Source: a virus
Reading direction: 5' to 3' (one strand)
Length of the DNA stretch: 43,102 nucleotides
IMG/VR virus record: IMGVR_UViG_3300032893_000113
Span: 1-43,102 of that record
Position numbers and translations under genes: made by a program. Shown one piece after another: positions 30,244 to 38,386 of this stretch. The notes under the pieces were generated by a model. That model searched no databases. It was not told the origin of the DNA and saw only the letters and a program-made list of their open reading frames with translations. Positions within the stretch are counted from its first letter, which is position 1, and each line of letters opens with the position of its first letter.

Positions 30244-30954
30244 ATGAAAAAGACACTACTTACCCTCAGCATCGTTTTTGGGTTGGCTCTGGCCTCCTTC
30301 GGGCAAGCTACGCTGACTCAGACCACTCTTTCCGCCAAAGTCGATAACCAGACAACTACGATCCCGCTGACTTCGGCCACGGGCGTAGTCGCCACTTCAA
30401 CCGTGCTGTTTGTCGATAGCGAACTCATGTATGTGAACGCTATCAACTCCACCACGGCCAAAGTGACACGCGGCTATGGCGGCTCGGTCGCAAAAGCGCA
30501 CCGTTCTGGCAGCATGGTGCTCTTAGGACCGCCGAATTACTTTTTCGTGAATACGCCGAGCGGTGCATGTACCAGCACCAATCTTGCTGTTTTGCCTGCC
30601 GTGAATACGCAAACAGGCTTGCAGTGGGATTGCTCGACCGTCACAAGTCAGTGGGGGCCGGGATTTGGGAATAGAACAGCATTTCCGCAAGTCTCGACTG
30701 CCGTTGCTTCGACGGCTGGCAAGATCACGCCCAGTGGTCAACTGTTCCACATCACTGGAACCGCAGCCATTACCGGATTCAATATTCCGGTTGGCTTCGA
30801 TCCGAATGCGGGGCAGACCATTTGCGCGATCCCCGATGGCGCTTTCACCACCACCAACGCGAACAACATTGCAATTGCTTCGACGGGCGTAGTCGGCAAA
30901 ACGCTGTGTTGGACGTATGACCCGAACTCGGCCAAGTTTTACCCAAGCTATTAG
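30244..30954 (+). CDS. Signal-peptide protein next to coat, possible decoration protein
   Basis: A 236-residue protein starting MKKTLLTLSIVFGLALASFG then Q, a Sec-like signal. Residues about 25-95 (TLSAKV, TIPLTSATGVV, FVDSELMYVN, KVTRGYGGSVAKAH) repeat a beta pattern that I recall from proteins encoded right after capsid genes in other phages, where decoration or head-fibre roles are suspected. The rest is Thr/Ser/Asn-rich beta sequence. Its ATG lies 15 bases after the coat stop. If the signal is used, the protein cannot be a cytoplasmic decoration protein; this conflict is unresolved. Confidence 0.6.
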   Translation: MKKTLLTLSIVFGLALASFGQATLTQTTLSAKVDNQTTTIPLTSATGVVATSTVLFVDSELMYVNAINSTTAKVTRGYGGSVAKAHRSGSMVLLGPPNYFFVNTPSGACTSTNLAVLPAVNTQTGLQWDCSTVTSQWGPGFGNRTAFPQVSTAVASTAGKITPSGQLFHITGTAAITGFNIPVGFDPNAGQTICAIPDGAFTTTNANNIAIASTGVVGKTLCWTYDPNSAKFYPSY

Positions 30955-31364
30955 TGCCGATTCGAGAACACATTCCGGTCACGCGGCCCCGCGATCCATT
31001 TCAATTTGATTTGGAAGGCGTTCCGCGTGACCGGGAAATAAGAGAGTCACTCAAATCTGAACTGCGAGGAAACATGGACGACGCAACCCAGAACAATTTC
31101 GGAGAAATCGACCTCAACAAGCCGCCCCGCACGCCTTATGTATTCAAGGAATTTCCTAAAACCGTCTATCACCATGGCAATGGGCGCGTGCATACCGTTG
31201 CCAATGAAAAAGAACTGAAAGCCGCGCAGCGAGCGGGCTTTGAAACCAAGCCATCGGCGGATTATGACTACTCGAAAACGGTGAAGGGACTCGCGCCGAA
31301 GAAACCCGCGCCAAGCCCGGAAGATCAACCCATCAAGCTTGACCTTGAAGAAGAATCGACCTAA
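30954..31364 (+). CDS. Hypothetical head-region protein
   Basis: A 136-residue charged protein with GTG start overlapping the previous TAG. FKEFPKTVYHHGNGRVHTVA then NEKELKAAQRAGFETKP is a short motif seen in small phage structural-region proteins. The C-terminal third is Lys/Pro/Glu-rich. A later ATG at 31074 with GAGGAAAC before it could give a shorter form of 96 residues. Function unknown. Confidence 0.6.
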   Translation: MPIREHIPVTRPRDPFQFDLEGVPRDREIRESLKSELRGNMDDATQNNFGEIDLNKPPRTPYVFKEFPKTVYHHGNGRVHTVANEKELKAAQRAGFETKPSADYDYSKTVKGLAPKKPAPSPEDQPIKLDLEEEST

Positions 31365-31367
31365 ATC

Positions 31368-32204
31368 ATGGCTGTCACGCCTCCCACTGGCGAAGTTCCC
31401 GTAGGTTATACCGATCTTGACATCATTACCGATGCCCTGATCGAAACCGGGGCAGTTGCGCCCGGAGAAGCGCCCGAGCCGGAAGTCGGGCAATGGGCAT
31501 TTCGCCGCCTGAATGACCTGCTGGATGAATGGGGATGTCAGCGCAAGTATGTCTATTCCACAAGCTTCGAACTTTTCACGCTGGTGCCCGGTTTATCGCC
31601 GCATACGATTGGGCCAGCGGCAGGCGCGACATTCAGCGTTCCGGTACGCCCGGTAAGGCTCGAATCGGCTGCCCTGATTCTCAATACCGGAACCGGGCAG
31701 GGCGCTCAAATTGTTGATTTGCCTATCAACATTCGGGATGCAACATGGTGGGCGCTCAATCAGGTCAAAGCCATTGAAACCAATGTGCCGACTGACGTGT
31801 TCTATTCCCCGGATTGGCCGAATTGCAGCCTGTTTTTCTGGCCTGTTCCCAATCAGCAGCAACAGGTTCGGTTGCAACTCTGGAATCAAGTCTATCAAGC
31901 CGACCAGATTACCGATCCGATCGGCGGACTCAACACAGCGTTATTTCAGCTTCCTCCGGGCTATCGCGCCGCCGTCACATCAACTCTTGCCGAGCAGCTT
32001 TGCCCCGGCTTAAGCAAGGAACCAAGCCCTCAATTGATTGAGAAAGCACGGCGTCAAAGGGTTGCGGTGCTGGGCAACAACGAGAAATCTCCGCGCATCT
32101 CGACACAAGACTTTGGGATGCCCAAAACAGGCGGCAAAGGCGGCTATTTCAATTGGGCGAGCGGGGATTTTGGACCGCCAAGTTCCACGGGCGGGGGAGT
32201 CTGA
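31368..32204 (+). CDS. Head-completion/tail accessory factor, P22 gp4-like
   Basis: A 278-residue protein. The N-terminal half, YTDLDIITDALIETGAVAPG, FRRLNDLLDEWGCQRKYVY and a beta-rich core, matches the gp4-like tail accessory family (adaptor under the portal); it is longer than P22 gp4 (166 residues) by a C-terminal Pro/Gly extension. Position before a gp10-like gene agrees with P22 order. It would form a ring closing the portal after packaging. Its 3' end overlaps the antisense Tat-signal gene by 56 bases. Confidence 0.72.
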   Translation: MAVTPPTGEVPVGYTDLDIITDALIETGAVAPGEAPEPEVGQWAFRRLNDLLDEWGCQRKYVYSTSFELFTLVPGLSPHTIGPAAGATFSVPVRPVRLESAALILNTGTGQGAQIVDLPINIRDATWWALNQVKAIETNVPTDVFYSPDWPNCSLFFWPVPNQQQQVRLQLWNQVYQADQITDPIGGLNTALFQLPPGYRAAVTSTLAEQLCPGLSKEPSPQLIEKARRQRVAVLGNNEKSPRISTQDFGMPKTGGKGGYFNWASGDFGPPSSTGGGV

Positions 32205-32475
32205 TTTTAAGTATGCTGCCAGTGCGCGTATGCTGCCAGTGTGCGGGAATATCTCTGTTGAAATGTTCCACGAAAACCAACTTTTCCTTCAAGATTCGCA
32301 GCGATTCAGCAGTGATCCATTCTGTATGAAGGAATGCGTTTTCTGGCAAAACGAGCGATTCGGGAATCACAATCTTGGAAGGAAATGACCATACGCGGCC
32401 AAAGGGAATCGCTTGCTCAAGTGCGATTCCGCCCGCCAGCATCCCGAGAGCTTTGAGAAATCCTCTGCGCTCCAT
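32149..32475 (-). CDS. Antisense gene: twin-arginine signal fused to a coat-protein N-terminal fragment
   Basis: A 108-residue protein on the opposite strand inside the head operon, filling the gap between gp4-like and gp10-like genes. MERRGFLKALGMLAGGIALE is an excellent twin-arginine (Tat) signal (RRxFLK). Residues 48-66, FLHTEWITAESLRILKEKL, match coat residues 5-23, FLNTNWISMEVLRLLVNKL, at 11 of 19 positions; EHFN and GSILKIRLP then align with EYFN and GSTIQIKFP. The remainder of the coat is absent. ATG at 32475 is preferred over 32517 because the Tat motif starts there. There is no ribosome site; the likely -10 element lies 6 bases upstream. It may be an exported or membrane-held capsid-derived peptide; what it does is unknown. 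Confidence 0.7.
   Translation of the reverse strand: MERRGFLKALGMLAGGIALEQAIPFGRVWSFPSKIVIPESLVLPENAFLHTEWITAESLRILKEKLVFVEHFNRDIPAHWQHTRTGSILKIRLPRPWNLAVQNPRSPN
32212..32245. repeat. Tandem 17-bp duplication inside the antisense gene
   Basis: TATGCTGCCAGTGCGCG at 32212-32228 is followed directly by TATGCTGCCAGTGTGCG at 32229-32245, one mismatch in 17 bases. It lies 3' of the gp4-like stop and inside the antisense coat-like gene, where it encodes AHWQHTRTGS. Because 17 is not a multiple of 3, the duplication shifted the frame of whatever was there before. Confidence 0.85.
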
Positions 32476-32489
32476 GAGCGAACTGTAAC
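32476..32489 (-). promoter_or_regulatory. Candidate leaderless promoter element of the antisense Tat gene
   Basis: On the minus strand GTTACAGTTCG (32479-32489) precedes the ATG by 3 bases. It contains TACAGT (32482-32487), a fair -10 box with TG in extended position (TGTTACAGT), exactly 6 bases from the start codon, so the start would be at or next to the first transcribed base. The same 11 bases occur before the antisense gene starting at 38492. Confidence 0.5.
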
Positions 32490-33944
32490 ATGAAGTTTGG
32501 CTTTTGCGGTGGTACATATACTTCCGAGTCGCCTATCGTGGATGACGAAGAGGCGATTAACTGGTACTGCGAAAACGCGGAATCACCAAACGCCCGCGCT
32601 CCCATTTCATTGTTTGACCGACCGGGCCTCAAGATTTTCGCGCAACTTCCCGAGCACAGCGTTCCCGGCTTGTTCTATATCAATGGGCGAACCTTTGCCG
32701 CATCCTCAAATCTGTATGAACTGAATACCGATGGGACATTCACACTGCTTGGCAATCTCGGCACCGCACCGCAGACACCGACACAGATCGCCGCCAATCA
32801 AAACCAGCTTCTAATTCTCAACAATGGCGCTCTGTTCGTGTTTACTCTGACGACCAACACATTCGTCGCCGTCAATATGGCGCAATTCAATGCGCCTGTA
32901 TCGCAGATCGGATTTGCTGACGGCTATTTCTTCGCCACGCTGAAAAACTCGAACACGTTTCAGATGTCGCAACTCGAAGATGGCACAACTTGGAGCGGCC
33001 TCGATATTGCGACGGTTTCACTGTTCCCCGATAACTTTTCGTCGTTCATCTGCGATCACCGCGAAGCATGGTTCTTTTCGAGCAAAAAGACTGCCGCATA
33101 CTACAACGCTGGCGCGGGATTTCCGCCGTTCATCCCCATTCAGGGCGCATTTCTAGAGCAGGGAGCCGCCGCCGCATTTTCCACGGTGCAACTCGACAAC
33201 TCAATTTTCTGGCTTGACCGCGATGAGCGGGGATCACTGATTGCCCGCCGCGCCAACGGCTATGTGGGCACGCGCATCTCGACTCACGCCGTTGAGCAGG
33301 CATGGCAGCAATACAAAACGATTTCTGATGCTGTGGGCTATAGCTTGCAGATGAACGGGCATTTATGGTGGGTGATTTTGTTTCCATCGGCTCCGAATGG
33401 CGGCGCGACATGGGTTTATGACGTGACCACGCAATTGTGGCATCGCTGGGCATTCTGGAATGCGACGTCGGGGCAGTTCTCCGCGCACCGCTCCATGTCG
33501 CATGTATTCGCCTTCAATTCGCATCTGGTGGGCGATTGGGCGACAGGCAACATTTACCAGATGAGCACCGACTATTCAGACGACTTCGGCAACCCGATTC
33601 GGCGTTTGCGACGTGCGCCCAGCCAGAACGATGAGAACAAATTCATTTATTACTCCCAGATCGAATTTGAAATGGAAACGGGGCTTGGACCGCAACCGCC
33701 TTTGCTCGACGGTAACGGCCAGCCCCGACCGCCCCAAGTAATGCTTCGCTGGTCGGACAATGGCGGAAAAACATGGAGCAATCAGTATTTGCTCAACTGT
33801 GGCAAGGCTGGCGAGTACAACGTGCGCGTGATTCGCCGGATGCTTGGCAGGGCACGAAAGAGAGTTTGGGAATTGAGTGCGACCGATCCGGTTCCGATGC
33901 GAATTGTGGATGCTTACCTAAAAGGCGAAGCCAGTACGGAATAG
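32490..33944 (+). CDS. Packaged-DNA stabilisation protein, P22 gp10-like
   Basis: A 484-residue protein, similar in length to P22 gp10 (472). MKFGFCGGTYTSESPIVDDE, NWYCENAESPNARAPISLFD and RPGLKIFAQLP form the characteristic N-terminus of gp10-like tail hub proteins, followed by repeated beta-propeller-type strands (LYELNTDGTF, GNIYQMSTDY) and a C-terminal VMLRWSDNGGKTWSN motif. It should plug the portal below the gp4-like ring. Its ATG lies 14 bases from the divergent Tat gene start. Confidence 0.85.
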   Translation: MKFGFCGGTYTSESPIVDDEEAINWYCENAESPNARAPISLFDRPGLKIFAQLPEHSVPGLFYINGRTFAASSNLYELNTDGTFTLLGNLGTAPQTPTQIAANQNQLLILNNGALFVFTLTTNTFVAVNMAQFNAPVSQIGFADGYFFATLKNSNTFQMSQLEDGTTWSGLDIATVSLFPDNFSSFICDHREAWFFSSKKTAAYYNAGAGFPPFIPIQGAFLEQGAAAAFSTVQLDNSIFWLDRDERGSLIARRANGYVGTRISTHAVEQAWQQYKTISDAVGYSLQMNGHLWWVILFPSAPNGGATWVYDVTTQLWHRWAFWNATSGQFSAHRSMSHVFAFNSHLVGDWATGNIYQMSTDYSDDFGNPIRRLRRAPSQNDENKFIYYSQIEFEMETGLGPQPPLLDGNGQPRPPQVMLRWSDNGGKTWSNQYLLNCGKAGEYNVRVIRRMLGRARKRVWELSATDPVPMRIVDAYLKGEASTE

Positions 33945-33962
33945 CCGGAAAGGGGGTGCCAA

Positions 33963-34106
33963 TTGACTCTAACTCATATCCTGCGTGCCAGAAAGACGCA
34001 AACGGGAGTGCTCTTAACCCTCCTTGCTTTGACGATACCACTCTGCGCGCAGATTAACGCGGCCTGTAGGCACCGTATCAGAGCGCGTAGGGGGATCGGT
34101 GCATGA
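33963..34106 (+). CDS. 47-residue peptide with signal sequence
   Basis: From TTG at 33963: MTLTHILRARKTQTGVLLTL then LALTIPLCAQ and a short basic tail rich in Arg. AAAGGGGGTG lies 5-6 bases upstream, and the TGA overlaps the next ATG (ATGA), so it fits the gap exactly. The LCA|Q end matches the other signal peptides here. The mature part would be only about 18 residues, Arg-rich. It could be a membrane peptide rather than a secreted one. A second possible reading from GTG at 33957 (33 codons, MPIDSNSYPA...) is less well supported. Confidence 0.5.
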   Translation: MTLTHILRARKTQTGVLLTLLALTIPLCAQINAACRHRIRARRGIGA

Positions 34107-34435
34107 GCACGAAAACAGTTCTGTTTCCGCCGCCATCACGCGGATCAAATCTCACACAGCCGGAACTTAAGTGGCTGTTCTCGGTACAAAACTTGCTTCC
34201 GCTCATCACGGTCGATACATCTGGCGGGGCAGTGGCGATTCCCTTGCCTGTGGCGGGCGGAAACGCGCAAGTCGGACAATCGAATCAGAATCAGGAAATC
34301 ATCTACAAAAAAATGAGTGCGGACACAAATGTATGCACGATTACGGGGGCGATAGATGGGCCAGTGACATTGACCGCGCAATACGCCTTCGCACGGTTCA
34401 AATCCGATGGCACAAACTGGTGGCGCGTGGGGTGA
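34103..34435 (+). CDS. Small tail-type protein, position of P22 gp26
   Basis: A 110-residue protein with GGGGG 8 bases before ATG. The second half, TITGAIDGPVTLTAQYAFAR then FKSDGTNWWRVG, is a beta-rich repeat ending in the DGTNWW motif common at the C-termini of phage tail and fibre proteins. It holds the position of the P22 tail needle gene between gp10 and gp14, but has no coiled coil, so it is not a gp26 homologue by sequence. Function unproven. Confidence 0.55.
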   Translation: MSTKTVLFPPPSRGSNLTQPELKWLFSVQNLLPLITVDTSGGAVAIPLPVAGGNAQVGQSNQNQEIIYKKMSADTNVCTITGAIDGPVTLTAQYAFARFKSDGTNWWRVG

Positions 34436-34884
34436 TTGTCGAGGAAACACGCAATTTCCGATTGATCCGGCAAATTGCGACTCACCCAAAAGTCTTTCGA
34501 CAAATCTCAGATGACTTTTCCGACCGCGAAAAATGGCAGCCCAGCGAGAGCGAATTGGTGACCTACCTCATCGCCAAGCATGAAAACGTGCCTGTGGGCT
34601 TCATGGCGCTGATCCCGCGTAACGGGGCGACGGCAGAAATGCACTTCGCATTCCTGCCCGAAGCGTGGGGAAAAACGGCGGAAATCTGCTTTGCCCAGAT
34701 GCTTGCCTATGTATGGAGTCATACACCGTGGCGGCGGATCACGGGCGAGATTGCCCGGAAGAATCGGCTCGCCATCCGCTTTATTGTGAAAGCGGGCTGC
34801 AAAGTAATCGGCATCAATGAAAAGAGCTTACTGCGCGGAGGGGTTTTAGAAGATCAAGTCATTTTAGGGATTAGCAAACCATGA
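34432..34884 (+). CDS. GNAT-fold protein, position of P22 gp14
   Basis: A 150-residue protein with GTG start (GTGA overlap). VPVGFMALIPRNGATAEMHF, then WGKTAEICFAQMLAYVW and ARKNRLAIRFIVKAGCKVIG, follow the strand-helix order of the GNAT acetyltransferase fold, with the late conserved N..A...Y/F..K.GF segment. Phages of the P22 group carry a GNAT-like protein (DUF2824/gp14) here. No acetyltransferase activity is implied: the acetyl-CoA loop is not clear. An upstream open frame to 34171 only mirrors the neighbouring gene. Confidence 0.65.
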   Translation: MIVEETRNFRLIRQIATHPKVFRQISDDFSDREKWQPSESELVTYLIAKHENVPVGFMALIPRNGATAEMHFAFLPEAWGKTAEICFAQMLAYVWSHTPWRRITGEIARKNRLAIRFIVKAGCKVIGINEKSLLRGGVLEDQVILGISKP

Positions 34885-35690
34885 GCTTTGTATCCAGCAT
34901 TGTCGGCGGAATCCTTGGCGCGAATGCGGCAGGCGATGCCGCGAGCACCGAGTCGAAAGCGGCCCAGCAAGCCCAGCAGCTTGAACTGAAAAACCAGCAA
35001 GCGGCCCAAAACTTTCAGCAGGGCGTATGGTCGGGCACGCAGGGCAACGAGAACCCTTATCTCAATCTCGGGGCGCAGAATGCGCAAACCCTGCAATCGC
35101 TGACTTCGACTCCGGGCAAAGGGCTGCTGCAAGGTTATGGCTCATTTCAAGCGCCGACGCTCGCGCAAGCAGAGCAAACACCGGGATACCAATTTGCATT
35201 GCAGCAAGGAACGAGGGCAATTGATGAAAACGCGGCAGCCAACGGCACGCTCATGTCGGGCAACACGGGCACGGCGCTCCAGCAATACGGCCAAGGGCTT
35301 GCCCAAAACGCCTATCAGCAGACCTACAACAATGCCTTCCAGAACTATCAGACGAACTTCAACACGTTCAATCAGAACCAGCAAAACCAGTATGCGCGAC
35401 TGTTCGGAACCACGGGATTAGGCCAAGGAGCGGCCACGCAAACGGGCGCACTCGGTCAAAGCGCTGCCGGAACAATGGCAGGCATTGACCTCACTGGAGG
35501 CCAGCAGCAAGCGCAGCAAATCAACAACGCGGCGGCGGCACGAGCCTCGGGCATTCTCGGCCAAGCGAATGCCTATTCCAATATGGCGGGCGGGATTGCA
35601 GGCGGGTTGACCAGCGGACTCGGGAATCTCGACACGACAGGCGGCTCAAGCTGGCTTGAGCAACTTGGGAACTTTGCGGGGATGGCATAA
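34881..35690 (+). CDS. Ejection/internal virion protein (DNA transfer type)
   Basis: A 269-residue Gln/Ala/Asn-rich protein. A hydrophobic Gly-rich start (SFVSSIVGGILGANAAGDAA) leads into TPGYQFALQQGTRAIDENAA and GTALQQYGQGLAQNAYQQTY, the repeating pattern of podovirus internal proteins named DNA transfer protein; in P22 the corresponding slot is gp7. It is probably ejected with the DNA and forms part of a trans-envelope channel. ATGA coupling on the left, directly followed by the next gene. Confidence 0.72.
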   Translation: MSFVSSIVGGILGANAAGDAASTESKAAQQAQQLELKNQQAAQNFQQGVWSGTQGNENPYLNLGAQNAQTLQSLTSTPGKGLLQGYGSFQAPTLAQAEQTPGYQFALQQGTRAIDENAAANGTLMSGNTGTALQQYGQGLAQNAYQQTYNNAFQNYQTNFNTFNQNQQNQYARLFGTTGLGQGAATQTGALGQSAAGTMAGIDLTGGQQQAQQINNAAAARASGILGQANAYSNMAGGIAGGLTSGLGNLDTTGGSSWLEQLGNFAGMA

Positions 35691-37079
35691 ATGGGCACCA
35701 TACCAGCACCTAACATTGTTGGCGCGTCAGAAGCGATTTCGCAGAATCCTTTGCAGGAATATGCGCGAGCGGTGACGCTTCATGCGCAACAGCAAGCCGC
35801 CGCGCAAGATCAGCAATTACGGCAGCAACAAATTCAGCAAGGCCAGATCCAATTGCAGGATCAGCAAGCGGGATTAGCTGCGCTCAAGGAGTGGGATGGA
35901 AATGACCTATCTACATTGCCTGCCCTGATCCAAAAACACGGCGGCTCATTTAATGCGGTTATGGGAGCACGGCAAAGTGCGCTCGAATATCACACGAAAC
36001 TGTTAGGAATGAAAAAGGATGAACTCGCATTAGAGGACACAAAAAACAATGCGATTGCAGGTCATCTTGATTACGTTAAAGGTTTGGCACCAGCCGAGCA
36101 GCCACAAGGCTTTGAAAACGCCAAGAGCGATTTGATGAATCGCGGTTATATGTCGCCGCAAGAAGCGCAGGCGATGCAATATCCGGGGCCAGAGGGTCTG
36201 GATGGCCTCATAAAACTCCACCAGTCGCATACGCAGCAAACAGAAGATTTGCTGAAGAAAGGGCAAACACAGGAAGCTGTAGGCAGAGGCAAACAGGCAG
36301 AAACGCAGTCCGAAGCCGATCTGTGGAAGCCAGCCGGCGAAGGCACGCTGTACAACGTGAAAACCGGGCAACTGGTGCAAGGTGTTCTGCCGCCTGATCG
36401 AGCGCAGTTCGATGCGTATATCAAGCGCGGCGGCGATCCGGCTACCTATGCCGCATGGAAAGCCAAGCAGGAAGCCATTGCGACCGAGCCAGTCAAAACC
36501 CGCATTGCGGCTACTGAAGCCGCTACGAATGCAGCGATTCATGCCCAATACGACCGTGGCACCGATCCCGCTGTGCAGAATGTCTCGCCAAAGGATGTAG
36601 GCAAAGCGCGAGCCGAATATTCAAAAGCCGGACAAGAATTTGCTGCCGCGAATCAGGCAGCGCAAGGGATGCAGGATTTCATCGCGGAGGCCAAAGCTGG
36701 AAACAAGGAAGCCGTCAAAGTGGTTCCACTACAAGGCGCTTTGGAGATTACGACAGCACAGGGCGTACACCGCATCAATCGAACAGAAGTGGATCAATTG
36801 GCGGGTGCAGGCTCGCTCTATGACAAGTTGGCGGGCAAGGTCGGCCACGTTCTTACGGGTAAAGACATAGATGATTCCGTTCTGAATGACATGAAAGAGC
36901 TTGCGGGAACGGTGCAGCGCAATGCGCGAGGCTTGCACGAAAACAAAGTGAAGTCGATCAATCAAGCCTATGGCTCCGATTTTAAGCCGATGGATTTTGG
37001 CGGGGGAAACAGCGCACCGACACAGCCCGCCGCGACCTCGGGCGGCTTCAATTGGGCCGCCATGCCTGAGCACAAATGA
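35691..37079 (+). CDS. Ejection-type internal virion protein
   Basis: A 462-residue, largely helical protein rich in Gln, Ala and Lys, with long coiled-coil-prone stretches (about residues 30-65 and 295-340) and a Gly/Ser/Pro-rich C-terminus. It fills the P22 gp20 slot. Starts directly after the previous stop and ends in ATGA. Assigned by order and composition, not by a motif. Confidence 0.6.
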   Translation: MGTIPAPNIVGASEAISQNPLQEYARAVTLHAQQQAAAQDQQLRQQQIQQGQIQLQDQQAGLAALKEWDGNDLSTLPALIQKHGGSFNAVMGARQSALEYHTKLLGMKKDELALEDTKNNAIAGHLDYVKGLAPAEQPQGFENAKSDLMNRGYMSPQEAQAMQYPGPEGLDGLIKLHQSHTQQTEDLLKKGQTQEAVGRGKQAETQSEADLWKPAGEGTLYNVKTGQLVQGVLPPDRAQFDAYIKRGGDPATYAAWKAKQEAIATEPVKTRIAATEAATNAAIHAQYDRGTDPAVQNVSPKDVGKARAEYSKAGQEFAAANQAAQGMQDFIAEAKAGNKEAVKVVPLQGALEITTAQGVHRINRTEVDQLAGAGSLYDKLAGKVGHVLTGKDIDDSVLNDMKELAGTVQRNARGLHENKVKSINQAYGSDFKPMDFGGGNSAPTQPAATSGGFNWAAMPEHK

Positions 37080-38386
37080 GTAGCGGCAGCATTGTTCCGG
37101 TATTTGATCCACAGGGCACGCTCCGCGATGTGCCATTTGAGCACTTACGCGATGCCATAAACGCGGGCGGCAAGCCGGGGATTCGGATGCAGGCCCCGGA
37201 TGGCAAGGTGCGCTATGTTCCACCCGACTTGATGCAGGATGCCGTCAAAGCAGGCGGAAAAATGCTGCCCGTTCAAGATCAATCAGTGCCACATGAAGGC
37301 TTCTGGAGTGCTCTGGGATCGGATTTAAAGGGAATGGGCGAAGGACTGGTCCATTCAATTACCGATACCGACAGCCCAAGCATTTGGAGTCTTGAAGGAG
37401 CAAAGCAGGGCTTTCGGCAAGATGTCTCGAATTACCAGCGCGAGCGAGCCGCTGGGCACGGTCGGCTCTACAGCGGTGCGGCCACGGCAGCGAGCGACTT
37501 AGGCGTAAACGTGCCCGGTATGGAGCAAGCGGCCACGGAAGGCGATCCGGGCGCAGTGTTAGGCCATGCGGCAGCCGTTCCCGCTGCGATGGCCGGCACT
37601 TATGGAATTGGTGAGGCTGCCCCGGTCATCAAAGCCGCCGCTCCGCAAGTGTTAGAACATACGCCCGTGGTCGGCCCCAGCATTCGGCTCGCACGCAATT
37701 TAAACCGCGTGATTACAGCCGCCGCCGACGGTACAGAAGCGCCCAAAGGACCACCCACTACCGCAGACCTCCAAGCATGGTGGAAACAGCGCGGTGGAGT
37801 CCTTAAAAGCGAGCGTCCAAATGGGCCAATTCACGGCTCTCGGCCCGTACAGGCAGCAGAAGCGCCCACGCCTACCGAACCGCAAGGGATAGCGCAAAAC
37901 GCAGCCCCAGAGCCGCCACAGCAAGCAGAAACCGAGCCTCAGACGCCGGCATGGGCCAAATGGCCGCCCGAAGCCCCAAAAGTGGCGTTTCAGGATGTGC
38001 GCGACGACGCCGCGATCCAAGACGCCATGCAAAACGACCTCAACCGCCACGAAATGATTGGCCGAAAAGAGGCCCAGCGGCAATTCATCGCAGGCAATAC
38101 TACCGGGGAAACGAAAGGCTCGTTATCTCAAGCTTTCACGCAAAAACTGGATAAGGAAAGGCTGACACAGCAGCTTGCGGACATCTGGCAGCAGATTAAA
38201 GAATCGCAGCCGCCATACCAAGGCGATCTGACTAACAATCCTACGCCCGAGGAGTTGGCACAACCTCCGCGTCGATCACGATCACGCCCGAATCCCGCCG
38301 ATAACGAGGATTTGACCGACCTTTTAAAGCAGAGCGTAGCCCGCGCCAGAGCCGCAAAAGCCCAGAACAGGCCGCCCGGACCATGA
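37076..38386 (+). CDS. Ejection-type protein, P22 gp16 slot
   Basis: A 436-residue protein. Its N-terminal 70 residues contain two similar units (FEHLRDAINAGGKPGIRMQA and LMQDAVKAGGKMLPV), then a Gly/Ala-rich, mildly hydrophobic region (about 140-215) that could insert in membranes, then Pro/Glu-rich linker and a C-terminal charged helix. Composition and order fit a third ejection protein. Its 3' end overlaps the antisense membrane gene by about 146 bases. Confidence 0.6.
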   Translation: MSSGSIVPVFDPQGTLRDVPFEHLRDAINAGGKPGIRMQAPDGKVRYVPPDLMQDAVKAGGKMLPVQDQSVPHEGFWSALGSDLKGMGEGLVHSITDTDSPSIWSLEGAKQGFRQDVSNYQRERAAGHGRLYSGAATAASDLGVNVPGMEQAATEGDPGAVLGHAAAVPAAMAGTYGIGEAAPVIKAAAPQVLEHTPVVGPSIRLARNLNRVITAAADGTEAPKGPPTTADLQAWWKQRGGVLKSERPNGPIHGSRPVQAAEAPTPTEPQGIAQNAAPEPPQQAETEPQTPAWAKWPPEAPKVAFQDVRDDAAIQDAMQNDLNRHEMIGRKEAQRQFIAGNTTGETKGSLSQAFTQKLDKERLTQQLADIWQQIKESQPPYQGDLTNNPTPEELAQPPRRSRSRPNPADNEDLTDLLKQSVARARAAKAQNRPPGP

